DNA of 64,000 nucleotides, from contig NZ_JADQTO010000018.1 of the NCBI RefSeq assembly GCF_015704865.1, positions 144,385-208,384 on the forward strand, written 5' to 3'. Positions 9,238 to 17,548 of this stretch are shown here, in pieces. This DNA is from Actinoplanes aureus. GTDB lineage: Bacteria > Actinomycetota > Actinomycetes > Mycobacteriales > Micromonosporaceae. Both the position numbers and the translations under genes were made by a program. The stretch's first letter is position 1. Each line of letters begins with the position of its first letter. The notes under the pieces were generated by a model, which saw only the letters and a program-made list of their open reading frames with translations, did not search any database and was not told where the DNA came from.

Positions 9238-9762
9238 TCAGACCTCGGACGCGCAGGAGTCCGGAAGGCTCAGCGCGTCGACGAGACGGGTGGCGGCGCG
9301 AGTGTGTTTCGCGTAGGCCTCCGGATAGGCCGACACCTGTACGGCCTGGGCGGCGTCGGTGAGCCGCATCTGCTGCCAGTCGTCGATGGTGAGCAGCTTG
9401 TCGTAGAACTTCTGGGTTTGGTAGGCCGGGTCGGAAAGCTGCTTCGGAGTCCCCCAACCCTGGCTGGGGCGCTGCTGGAACAGCCCGATGGAGTCCCGGT
9501 CGCCGCCGCGCAGGTTGCGCAGGCGGGACTCCTGCAGGGCGGTGGCGACCGCGATCACCTGGCCCTGGTCCGGCACCTGCCGCTGGTCGCCGATGGTGAT
9601 GATGACGCGCGCGTTGGCGATCTGTTCGTCGCTCCAGTCGTTCAGAGTGGATGCGGCGGGCGGCGCGGCCGGGCTGGGCGTGCAGGCCGCGTCGGCGCGC
9701 AGCAGCGGGCTGAGGACGAAGCCGACCATTACGGCGGCGGCGATCACGAAGAGCGTGCGCAC
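9238..9762 (-). CDS. Exported lysozyme-like (transglycosylase-like) small protein
   Basis: 174 residues from a GTG with GGAAGG upstream; the longer open frame would overlap the MFS gene and lacks a ribosome site. The first 25 residues form a signal peptide or membrane anchor (VRTLFVIAAAVMVGFVL). The remainder contains a lysozyme-like fold segment with ATALQESRLRN, where the Glu is the probable catalytic acid, then GDRDSIGLFQQRPSQGWG. That second motif is typical of actinobacterial cell-wall hydrolases, often found attached to NlpC/P60 peptidases. It would act on peptidoglycan outside the membrane. It lies 80 bases downstream of the minus-strand PKS operon and could be read through from it, but nothing ties it to the pathway. 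Confidence 0.75.
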   Translation of the reverse strand: MRTLFVIAAAVMVGFVLSPLLRADAACTPSPAAPPAASTLNDWSDEQIANARVIITIGDQRQVPDQGQVIAVATALQESRLRNLRGGDRDSIGLFQQRPSQGWGTPKQLSDPAYQTQKFYDKLLTIDDWQQMRLTDAAQAVQVSAYPEAYAKHTRAATRLVDALSLPDSCASEV

Positions 9763-9841
9763 GACGAGGGGTACCTTCCGGGCGTGGGGGTCCGGCGAAG
9801 GGTACCGGCCGGCCGTGGTCGACAGTGGACCGGAGTACCTG

Positions 9842-11239
9842 TCACCCCGACCCGGTCGCGGCCGGCTGGTCGTCGCGTACCCGGGCAGGTGGGGTGAGGA
9901 TCGCGACCACCGTGGCAAGGAGCAACAGGGCGGAGCCGACCCATACGGCCGGACGCAGGCCGGTGACGAAGCCGTCCCCGGTGTCGCTGCCGCCCGCGCT
10001 GAGGAAGACCGTGGCCAGCACCGCCACCCCGAGCATCACCCCGATCTCGCGTACCGAATTGTTGATGCCCGACGCGAGGCCCTCGTCCTCGCGCGGGGCG
10101 AAGGCCAGCGCCTGGGTGGCGACCACCGCGAAGAAGGCGCCCATCCCGGCGCCGGCGAGCAGCATGCCCGGAAGCAGCGCGACGTAGCTGACGTCGCTGC
10201 CGACGACGACGGCGAACCAGACGAGTGCGGCGGCCTGCAGGCCCGATCCCACGACCATGACCGGGCGGGTGCCGTGCCGCTCCGCCAGCATGCCGGAGAC
10301 CGGGGCGGCGACCGCCGGCAACAGCGTCCACGGCAGGGTCTTCAGGCCGGCCTCCAGCGGGCCGTACCTCAGGGTGTTCTGCAGGAACTGCATGAGCAGG
10401 AAGACGGATCCGAAGACGCCCGCCGTCAGCAGCAGCGCGTTGACGTTGGTCAGGACGAAGCCTCGCTCACGCAGCAGCCGTGCCGGCAGCAGCGGCCGGG
10501 GTACGCGCCGCTCCCAGGCGCCGAAGGCGATCAGCAGTGCGGCGCCGGCCAGGACGGGCCAGATCGTCGGCCCGGACAGCCAGCCCTGCTCGGCGCCGTT
10601 GAGCAGGCCCAGCACGAGGCCGAGCAATCCGCCGGAGAGCAGGGTCAGGCCCACGCCGTCGAAGCGGCCGCTACCGCGGACCACGGTGTCCGGGAAGACC
10701 ACGGCCGCCGCCGCGATCAGCAGCCCGACCGGTACGTTCAGCCAGAAGATCCAGTGCCAGTCCGCGGCCTGGACGATCAGGCCGCCCACGAAGGGCCCGA
10801 TCGCCACGGCCAGGCCCTGGGCCGCCGACCAGACGGCCACGGTGATCGCGCGTTTCGCGGCCGGGGTGGCATCCACCACGAGCGTGAGCGACAGCGGTAC
10901 GAGCATCGCCGCGCCGAGTCCCTGCACGGCCCGGAACACGGCGAACAGGGCAAGGCTGGAGGAGAGCGCGACAAGCGCCGACGCGACCGTGAAGAGCAGG
11001 ACGCCGGCCTGGAAGACGCGGCGACGGCCGATCCGGTCGCCGACCGCGGCGGCCGCCAGCATGAACACCGCGAAAGCCACGGTGTAGGAGTTCACCGTCC
11101 AGGTCAGGCCGGCCAGATCCGTGCCCAGGCTGCGTTGTATCTCCGGCAGCGCGATCGTGACCACGAGATTGTCGAGGCTGGCGATGAAGGCGGCGCCCGC
11201 CGCAACGATCAGGGGCAGCTTGCCGGTTCGCTGGGCCAT
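9842..11239 (-). CDS. MFS drug exporter, DHA2 (14-TMS) type
   Basis: 465 residues with about 14 hydrophobic segments. It carries the early motif LDNLVVTIALPEIQ, the loop GDRIGRRR, and an antiporter-type stretch, AVAIGPFVGG, in the fifth helix region. All are hallmarks of proton-driven multidrug exporters of the EmrB/QacA branch. It is the last gene of the minus-strand biosynthetic block, six bases from the glycosyltransferase, so it is probably co-transcribed. The likely job is export of the glycosylated product or self-protection. The ribosome site before the ATG is weak, consistent with coupling to the upstream gene. The substrate cannot be read from sequence. Confidence 0.9.
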   Translation of the reverse strand: MAQRTGKLPLIVAAGAAFIASLDNLVVTIALPEIQRSLGTDLAGLTWTVNSYTVAFAVFMLAAAAVGDRIGRRRVFQAGVLLFTVASALVALSSSLALFAVFRAVQGLGAAMLVPLSLTLVVDATPAAKRAITVAVWSAAQGLAVAIGPFVGGLIVQAADWHWIFWLNVPVGLLIAAAAVVFPDTVVRGSGRFDGVGLTLLSGGLLGLVLGLLNGAEQGWLSGPTIWPVLAGAALLIAFGAWERRVPRPLLPARLLRERGFVLTNVNALLLTAGVFGSVFLLMQFLQNTLRYGPLEAGLKTLPWTLLPAVAAPVSGMLAERHGTRPVMVVGSGLQAAALVWFAVVVGSDVSYVALLPGMLLAGAGMGAFFAVVATQALAFAPREDEGLASGINNSVREIGVMLGVAVLATVFLSAGGSDTGDGFVTGLRPAVWVGSALLLLATVVAILTPPARVRDDQPAATGSG

Positions 11240-11245
11240 GCGAGG

Positions 11246-12571
11246 TCAGCCCCGGCTCACTGCGCGACGCTGCGGTTCGGTCTGGGTCAGGATGAAGTCC
11301 TCCACCGCGTCGACGCCCGGTGCGCGGTCGATCTCGGCGCCCAGGCGGGCGGCGTTCTCGCGGTACCGCGGATCCGCCCCGACCTCCCGGACGGCCTCCA
11401 CGATCTGCTCCGGGGTCGGTGTGCGCACCAGCAGGCGTACCCCGGCGCCGGTCCAGGCCACCCGCGCACCCACCTCGGGCTTCTCCTCGGTGTTGCCGGC
11501 CACGACCAGTGGCACTCCGTGCTGCAGCGCCAGGTTGACCCCGCCGTAGCCGCCGTTGGTGATCAGCACGTCCAGTCTCGGGAAGAGCCACGAGTAGTCC
11601 AGGTAGGCGCCGATCCGCACGTTGTCCGGAACCGAGCCGAGCTCGGCGGTCAGGCTCGCCTCCACCTCCGACTCCGGCCGCCCGCCACCGGTCACCACGA
11701 CGATGCAGTCCTGGTCCGCCAGGGCACGCACGGTGGGTGCCACCAGGGTGGAGAAGTCGGTGTTGGCGACCGTGCCCTGGGTCACATGCACCACCCGGCG
11801 GCCCTCCAGATCAGCGTGCCAGGGCGGCAGCGGGCTGCCGGTGGCGGTCGAGATCAGCGGACCGGTGAAGATCAGCTTGGTACGCGCGCTGGGCCGGGGA
11901 TACTCGAACCCCTGGATGCCCAGGTGCAGCAGCGCGTCACCCAGCCCGGGCATCTCGAAGAACGGCACGCCCAGCCGCCGGCCCACCAGCCGCTGGGTGC
12001 TCTGCGCCAGGTAGCGCTGCGCGGGCCGGAGCACGAAACCGTTGGCGAGCAGGTGCAGGATCCGGTTGCGGACCCGTTCCAGCGGGGTCCGGGCCGGCAA
12101 CAGGCCCATCCCGTACGGGGGCAGTCCCGGCCCCTTGAGCGTCATCGGGCTGATCCCCAGGATGCCGACGGCCGGGCGCACCGCGCGGGGCTGCAACGCG
12201 ATGGGGTAGACCCCGGCGAACAGCATCTCGGACAGGATCACGTCGGTCAGCTCGGTCCGCAGTGCCTCGGTCACCGCCGCGAACTGCGCGTCGATCGGCT
12301 TGGAGAAGACCTCCAGCACGATGGCGCTGAGCCCGCGGATGCCGGTCATGCCCTGCAACTGCGGGAACGCGGCCGCCATGTCGGTGTCGTCGAAGTCCGC
12401 CTCGGCCGGCAGCGGCAGGAAGGTGGCGCCGGCGGCCTCGACCCGCTCCTGATGGTTGCGTCCGGTGAGGAAGCGGACGCGGTGGCCGCGGCTGACCAGC
12501 TCCTTCGTCACGGCGACGCAGGGCGAGACATGACCGAGCATGGGAAGGGCCGTCACGAGAATGGATGCCAC
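11246..12571 (-). CDS. GT1-family glycosyltransferase (macrolide/MGT type)
   Basis: 441 residues from a GTG preceded by AAGGAG. The N-terminal acceptor lobe begins with the GHVSPCVAV loop common to GT-B enzymes acting on natural products. The C-terminal donor lobe holds the TNGGYGGVNLALQHGVPLVV segment that binds the nucleotide sugar. The family moves a sugar from UDP- or dTDP-sugars onto hydroxyl groups. No deoxysugar genes are visible in this window, so the donor may be a common UDP-sugar. Alternatively the enzyme inactivates the product intracellularly, as OleD/MGT enzymes do, before the exporter next door removes it. It is the eighth of nine genes in the block, between the flavoprotein and the exporter. 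Confidence 0.9.
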   Translation of the reverse strand: MASILVTALPMLGHVSPCVAVTKELVSRGHRVRFLTGRNHQERVEAAGATFLPLPAEADFDDTDMAAAFPQLQGMTGIRGLSAIVLEVFSKPIDAQFAAVTEALRTELTDVILSEMLFAGVYPIALQPRAVRPAVGILGISPMTLKGPGLPPYGMGLLPARTPLERVRNRILHLLANGFVLRPAQRYLAQSTQRLVGRRLGVPFFEMPGLGDALLHLGIQGFEYPRPSARTKLIFTGPLISTATGSPLPPWHADLEGRRVVHVTQGTVANTDFSTLVAPTVRALADQDCIVVVTGGGRPESEVEASLTAELGSVPDNVRIGAYLDYSWLFPRLDVLITNGGYGGVNLALQHGVPLVVAGNTEEKPEVGARVAWTGAGVRLLVRTPTPEQIVEAVREVGADPRYRENAARLGAEIDRAPGVDAVEDFILTQTEPQRRAVSRG

Positions 12572-12599
12572 AGCGTCTCCTTGCGGTTCGGTGGTCGGA

Positions 12600-13940
12600 T
12601 CAGGCGGGGACGAGGAACTGGCCCATCTCGCCGAGCTTGCGGGCGATCAGGCGTTCCGCCAGCCGGCTCGACGACTGGCTGTACCGGCCCAGGTCGAGCA
12701 GCAGCCAGCGGGCCAGCCGCAGCCGCCAGCCCAGCCGGTCGGGTTCGGGCAGGGAGTCGAGCAGACTCCGCATGCCCGTGCCGGAGAAGAAGTCGGCGGG
12801 CGAGACGGTCTGCCCGAACAGGCCCACCAGGTTGCTCGCGGTCGGCCCGCTCTGGGTGGCCAGGGCCAGCAGCTCGAGGACCTCAGGCGGGTACGTGTCG
12901 AGCGTGGCGAAGTCGCAGGTGTACTCGTAGTACGGGATGGCGTGGGCGTTGCGGCGCCGCTCGTGGTCGGCCAGTGCGGCGGCCATCGGGCGCTCTCCGG
13001 CCAGCCCCTGGTGCAGAGCGCCCACGAGTGATTCCGCGTCGCGGAACGCGTCGGTGATGCCCTGCGCCGTGCACGGATCCTTGCTGTACGAGGAGTCGCC
13101 GACGAGCGCCCAGCCGGGGCCGAACGGCCTGCGGAAGAAGTTGGGGATGGAGCCCCGCATCCACGCCTGGGCGCGTCCCGCCTCCCGCACCCGCTCGGCG
13201 AAGGCGGGCGCGGTGTCGTGCAGGGCGGTGAAGTACGCCTGCTCGGGTTCGTCGTCCGGGTACTCGTTCGCGCGCCAGGCGATACCGACGAGCGTCAGGT
13301 CGTCGTTCGTCGGCCACGCGAAGACGTACCGCCCGTTCGCCCGGAAGGAGGGCAGGTTCGGGGTCGGCAGGTCGCTCCAGTAGGTCCACAGTCCGCGCGT
13401 GAGCGGCGGCCGGGCGCGGTACTGCGGCGCTCTGGTGATGCGGGCGACCAGCGAGTTGGTGCCGTCGGCGCCGATCACCACGCGGGCGTGCTCGGTGAAG
13501 GAGACGCCGTTGCGGTCCTGTGCCCGGATGCCGGTGACGACGTTGCCGTCACGGAGCAGCTCGCGTACGGAGACGCCCTCGCGCAACGTCACCCCGGCCG
13601 CCACGGCGGCCTCGACGAGGATGTGGTCGAGAATGTGGCGGCGCGGTGCGTATGCCACACCGACGTCCTCGATCGGTGGCAGCGGCGCCATGAAGTCCAG
13701 CGGCCCCTCCACGAAGCCGTAGTCGCGGATCGGCGGGCAGCCGGTCGCCACCACGCTGTCGAGCAGCCCCCACTCGCGAAGCCGCAGGATCGCGGGCGGG
13801 TGCAGCAGGTGTGTCGACATCGGCTTGTCGCTGGGGAACGACGCCCGGTCCACCATCAGCACACGGTGACCGGCGCGAGCGAGCAGCATCGCCGTCGGTG
13901 CCCCCGCGCACCGCGCGCCGATGACGATCGCGTCATACAT
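12600..13940 (-). CDS. FAD-dependent oxidoreductase (geranylgeranyl reductase/hydroxylase-like)
   Basis: 446 residues from the ATG at 13940, which overlaps the upstream gene by eight bases; a longer frame starting eight codons earlier is less likely. The N-terminus has a modified dinucleotide motif, VIGARCAGAPTAMLLARAG, with STHLLHPP shortly after. An FAD-ribityl motif of the form GDSSYSKDPCTAQGITDAF lies at about 290. This matches the actinobacterial flavoprotein family that includes geranylgeranyl-reductase-like enzymes and aromatic hydroxylases. A tryptophan-halogenase WxWxIP motif is absent. In this operon it could hydroxylate, epoxidise or reduce the polyketide. Family membership is clear, but the reaction is not. 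Confidence 0.85.
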   Translation of the reverse strand: MYDAIVIGARCAGAPTAMLLARAGHRVLMVDRASFPSDKPMSTHLLHPPAILRLREWGLLDSVVATGCPPIRDYGFVEGPLDFMAPLPPIEDVGVAYAPRRHILDHILVEAAVAAGVTLREGVSVRELLRDGNVVTGIRAQDRNGVSFTEHARVVIGADGTNSLVARITRAPQYRARPPLTRGLWTYWSDLPTPNLPSFRANGRYVFAWPTNDDLTLVGIAWRANEYPDDEPEQAYFTALHDTAPAFAERVREAGRAQAWMRGSIPNFFRRPFGPGWALVGDSSYSKDPCTAQGITDAFRDAESLVGALHQGLAGERPMAAALADHERRRNAHAIPYYEYTCDFATLDTYPPEVLELLALATQSGPTASNLVGLFGQTVSPADFFSGTGMRSLLDSLPEPDRLGWRLRLARWLLLDLGRYSQSSSRLAERLIARKLGEMGQFLVPA

Positions 13941-14352
13941 TCGCCCGCACCCGGCTCTGCGCACTCACCCGGTTCTGCCACAGCACGAGGATCGGCGGGG
14001 CGATGAGTTCCAGCGCCGTGAACGCGACGAACATCGGGTGCGGCATCCCGTCCACCACCATCGCCAGCACCCGCGTCAGGCCACCCAGGAAGACGAGTGC
14101 GGTCACGGCGCGCAGCGGCTGCACCGCCGTCTCCACCCGGGGCACGATCCAGAGGATCGCCAGCCCGAGGCCGAACCACATCGTCGCGAAGAACCGGTAG
14201 TTGCTCTGCAGGTCCGGGTTGAGGTCCTGATCGCTGGGCAGCGTCCCCGCGCCCAGCAGCATGTCCATCAGCCCGGTGCCGATCGGGATGACGGCCAGTA
14301 CCACCAGCACCACCTGGAGCGCCCGGCGTGAACCGTTCGGAGGTTGAGTCAT
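13933..14352 (-). CDS. DUF4345-like small membrane protein
   Basis: 139 residues from an ATG with GAGGAG upstream. Four hydrophobic helices are visible, with a NPDLQSNYRFFATMWFGLGL segment typical of DUF4345 proteins. The biochemical role of this family is unknown. The gene is packed between the SDR (44 bases upstream) and the flavoprotein (eight-base overlap), so it is part of the biosynthetic transcription unit. It might be a membrane partner of the oxidoreductases or help handle a lipid-like product; this is context only. Confidence 0.75.
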   Translation of the reverse strand: MTQPPNGSRRALQVVLVVLAVIPIGTGLMDMLLGAGTLPSDQDLNPDLQSNYRFFATMWFGLGLAILWIVPRVETAVQPLRAVTALVFLGGLTRVLAMVVDGMPHPMFVAFTALELIAPPILVLWQNRVSAQSRVRANV

Positions 14353-14396
14353 CTCATGCTCCTCGTCGTCGAGGTCGGTTGTGTCATGGCGCCGGC

Positions 14397-15236
14397 TCAG
14401 GGCGCCGGGAACTCGCTGCGCAGGAACCGTTCGAACGCGGCGTCCGGCAGCAGCCGCCGCAGGGCGAAGACACCGTGGGTCAGCGCGCCCACCGGGTAGC
14501 GCTGCCGGGGACGCCGGCTGCACACCGCCTTCTCCACCACGCGTGCGACCTGTTCCGGGTCCACCGCCAGGACGCTCGGCAGGGTACGGCGGGTGCGGTG
14601 ATAGATGGCCTCGTAGTACTCGACCAGCTCATGCCGGAACTCCCCGTACACCTCGTCGCCCTGCCGCAGCGTACCGATGTAGGTGCTCCCGAACGGGGTC
14701 CGGACCGGCCCGGGTTCGATCACCACGACCCGGACGCCGAAACGGCGGACCTCCAGCCGCAACGCCTGACTCACCGCCTCCACCGCGTGTTTCGTGGCGT
14801 GGTAGAAGCCGCCGCCCGCCACCGCGAACCGGCCGAAGATCGACGCCATGTTGACCACGGTCCCGCCGCCGCGGGCGCGCATGCCCGGCAGCACCAGCTG
14901 GGTGAGGCGTACGGTGCCGAGCACGTTGGTCTCGAACTGGGCGCGTACGTCGGTCAGCGGCGTCTCCTCGACGGTGCCGGCCAGCCCGTACCCGGCGTTG
15001 TTCACCAGCACGTCGACCGCGCCGCAGTCCCGCTCGACCCGGGACACCGCGGAGCGCATGGAGTCGTCGTCGGTCACGTCCAGCGGCAGCGTGCGGATAC
15101 CGAGGTGGCTCAGCTCGGCCATCGTCTCCGGGCGGCGTGCCGTCGCGTACACGGTGAATCCGCCGCGGTGCATGCGCTTCGCAACGGCCTGGCCGATGCC
15201 GGACGAGCACCCCGTCACGAGCACGGACCGCGTCAT
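14397..15236 (-). CDS. Short-chain dehydrogenase/reductase, classical type
   Basis: 279 residues from the ATG at 15236, whose ATGA overlaps the preceding stop; an ATG five codons earlier (15251) is the alternative. Seen are the cofactor loop TGCSSGIGQA, the NNAGYG motif, a catalytic Ser region (NMASIFGR) and YHATK. This is a classical NAD(P)-dependent SDR with an extended C-terminal part, of the kind acting on steroids, retinoids or other lipids. As a free-standing enzyme between the KR-DH protein and tailoring genes, it probably oxidises or reduces a carbonyl/hydroxyl on the product. Substrate and direction are not readable. Confidence 0.88.
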   Translation of the reverse strand: MTRSVLVTGCSSGIGQAVAKRMHRGGFTVYATARRPETMAELSHLGIRTLPLDVTDDDSMRSAVSRVERDCGAVDVLVNNAGYGLAGTVEETPLTDVRAQFETNVLGTVRLTQLVLPGMRARGGGTVVNMASIFGRFAVAGGGFYHATKHAVEAVSQALRLEVRRFGVRVVVIEPGPVRTPFGSTYIGTLRQGDEVYGEFRHELVEYYEAIYHRTRRTLPSVLAVDPEQVARVVEKAVCSRRPRQRYPVGALTHGVFALRRLLPDAAFERFLRSEFPAP

Positions 15237-17548
15237 TGCGTCACCCGCCATCGGGGCCGGCTCAGAACCGCCAAGGCCCGGCCGTCCTTGTCCGCGATGA
15301 CGGCTCGCCGCCGGTCGGCGTCGGTACGCACGAACACCGCCTCCTCACGGCAGGATTGGTGGAACCAGGCGCTGTCGATCTCCCACTGCTCTTCCCGGTC
15401 GTCGTCGGTACCGGCCGGCGGTGACATCCGGATGACCGTCTCGAGATGGTTGATCGGCAGTTGCGGCTGCGGCGGCTCCCGCAGCGTGAACAGGTCGAGC
15501 GCCGACGTGCGAGCCACCGGGACGGCCCACTCCCCGCCGGAGGCCGGCTGCTCGGCGATGGCTACGTCCATCGAGGACCACCGGTACCGCACCGCTGCCG
15601 GCACCGCGGGCCGGCCTTCCGCGTCGAACGGCGGAGCGGGTTGCTCGTCGCCGGTGGTGTAGACGACGCGTCCCTCGGCCGCGCAGACCTCCCCGTGCCA
15701 CAGCGACACGTCGATCACCCAGTCATCGCCGTCCCACCTGGACCGGGCCCGCCGGACCAGGGTCATCTCGCCACCCGGTGGTAGCCGCAGCACGCCCGGC
15801 CGGACCCAGACGTCACGCAGGTAGCGGTGGCCCGGCGCCTCCTCACCCGGCGGGCCGAGCCACAGGCTGACCGCCTGCAGGTACTCCAGCGCCAGCGAGA
15901 CCGGCAGTGCCGGTACGCCGTCGATCCGGACGTCGTCGACGCAGGTGGCCCAGTCGGCGTCCACCCGGTGTTCGCTCTCCAGCAGACTGCCGGGCGCGTA
16001 GGCGACCACCTCGCCGAGGAAGAACCGGCGGCTCAGCATGGTCGAGCGGCCGGCCCAGCCGGGCGGCAACGGGATGCCGTTGAGGTATTGCGGCGCCACC
16101 TCGCCGATCTCGCCCATGAACCCGATCTCACCGCTGCCGCTGCGGGTCAGCTCGGCCCGCCAGGCCTGTACGCCGTCGCCCACCGCGATCGGCCGCATGT
16201 AGCGCGAGGCGGCCTTGAGATTGGTGATCAGGCCCACCCCTTCCCAGGTGGGCCAGGCCAGCGTCTTGACCGGGTAGCCGAGGCGGTGCCCGGCCCAGCC
16301 GGCGAGCCGGGCCAGGCCGTCGTTCGCCGCGGCGTAGTCCAGCTGGCCCGGCATGCCGCCGTACCGCCCGGTCTGCGAGCCGACCGCGCAGAGCATCTTC
16401 AACCGGTGGTCGCCGAGCGCGGCCAGCACGTTGCCGAATCCGTCCACCTTGACCTCGATGACGTCGAGGAACTCCGGTGTCGCCTTCTTGGGTAGCCGTG
16501 CCGGCCGGTCGATGCCGGCGTTGTGCACCACCATGGAGAGCCGGTCGCCGAGCGAGCGCACCAGAGCGGCCACGTCGGCCCGGTCGGTCACGTCGCACGG
16601 CCGGTAGCGGATCCGCAGCCCGCGTTCGTCCGCCCGGCTCAGGTTGTGGCGGATCTCCCGGGCCTGGCGCATCCCGGCCACCCGCGCCCGGGTCCGCGGG
16701 ACCGAGGTGTCCCCACGGGTCAGGTACATGCGGCGTTCGATGGCCGCGAACTCGGCGGGGGAGGCGGTCAACCAGGAGGTGTCCGGCCCGGGTAGCGGCG
16801 AACGGCCGGTGACGACGACCTCGCAGTCGTACCGCGCCGCCATCTCGAGGGCGATCTCGAAGCCGATGCCCCGCGCGCCGCCGGTGAACAACAGCAGATC
16901 CGAGCTGTCGACCGGGATCGGGTCCCCGTCGACGGGCTGCTCACGCGGCAGCAGCGTGACCCGGCGCTCCCCGAGGCGCCCCACCTCCAGCAACCGGCCG
17001 GCTGCCAGCTCGGTGACGACGACCTCGCCCAGATCGGGCCGGTCCGCCAGATCCACCACGAGTGGGCGGCACGCGGGGAATTCGCGCGGCAGAGTCTTGG
17101 CCAGCCCGGCCCACAACCCGCCCAGCGGTTGTGCCCCGGCGTCGGCCAGCAGGCCCATGGAACCGCCCATGAAGGTGACGGCGACGTAGCTCAGCCGGTC
17201 GGTGCGGACTTCGCCGGCCCAGTCGGCATAGACGCCGCGAAGCGCCGTCACGGTACGGGTCATCGGCTCGCGCCACGCGTCCGGGCCGACTACCTCGGCG
17301 TCCGCGGCCACGCCGAGGTCGATGATGACGTCGGTACCGGAGTCGCTCGCGGGCGGCTCCGGGGCGTCCGTGTCCCACACCGCCGCCGTACCGCCGTGGC
17401 CGGTGACCGCCCGGCGGACCGAGGAGCGCCACTCGGCGGTGCCGTTGAGGATCAGCACCCGGCGCCCGGCCAGGAAGTCCGCCGCCGGGGCGGGCGCGGC
17501 GGGCAGGTCGGTCAGCTCGAGGGTGTGCCGCAGCGGGGTGTCGGTCAT
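15233..17548 (-). CDS. Ketoreductase-dehydratase-like subunit of iterative PKS
   Basis: 771 residues from the ATG at 17548, which overlaps the P450 stop as ATGA; the open frame continues 64 codons further but inside the P450. Residues 1-200 resemble the structural half of a PKS ketoreductase. At 210-470 lies the catalytic KR: GGARGIGFEIAL, a Ser in VGSQTGR, the Tyr in LDYAAAND and a Lys in EVKVDG. From about 530 a double-hotdog dehydratase-like region follows. Its active-site motif reads VRIDGVPALP where HxxxGxxxxP is expected, so the catalytic His is replaced by Val. The second half of the hotdog pair lacks an obvious Asp motif. The protein therefore likely reduces beta-keto intermediates, while dehydration relies on the DH of the large subunit. 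It belongs with the AT-ACP and ER-KS-CLF proteins. Confidence 0.82.
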   Translation of the reverse strand: MTDTPLRHTLELTDLPAAPAPAADFLAGRRVLILNGTAEWRSSVRRAVTGHGGTAAVWDTDAPEPPASDSGTDVIIDLGVAADAEVVGPDAWREPMTRTVTALRGVYADWAGEVRTDRLSYVAVTFMGGSMGLLADAGAQPLGGLWAGLAKTLPREFPACRPLVVDLADRPDLGEVVVTELAAGRLLEVGRLGERRVTLLPREQPVDGDPIPVDSSDLLLFTGGARGIGFEIALEMAARYDCEVVVTGRSPLPGPDTSWLTASPAEFAAIERRMYLTRGDTSVPRTRARVAGMRQAREIRHNLSRADERGLRIRYRPCDVTDRADVAALVRSLGDRLSMVVHNAGIDRPARLPKKATPEFLDVIEVKVDGFGNVLAALGDHRLKMLCAVGSQTGRYGGMPGQLDYAAANDGLARLAGWAGHRLGYPVKTLAWPTWEGVGLITNLKAASRYMRPIAVGDGVQAWRAELTRSGSGEIGFMGEIGEVAPQYLNGIPLPPGWAGRSTMLSRRFFLGEVVAYAPGSLLESEHRVDADWATCVDDVRIDGVPALPVSLALEYLQAVSLWLGPPGEEAPGHRYLRDVWVRPGVLRLPPGGEMTLVRRARSRWDGDDWVIDVSLWHGEVCAAEGRVVYTTGDEQPAPPFDAEGRPAVPAAVRYRWSSMDVAIAEQPASGGEWAVPVARTSALDLFTLREPPQPQLPINHLETVIRMSPPAGTDDDREEQWEIDSAWFHQSCREEAVFVRTDADRRRAVIADKDGRALAVLSRPRWRVTQ

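Noticed and set aside
9488..13057. Plus-strand frame of about 1190 codons across the MFS, GT and flavoprotein genes
   Set aside because: Antisense of three clear protein families; no motifs of its own.
12600..13940. Flavin-dependent halogenase
   Set aside because: The flavoprotein has no WxWxIP motif and its GDSSYSKDPCTAQG segment fits the geranylgeranyl-reductase/hydroxylase-like family better.
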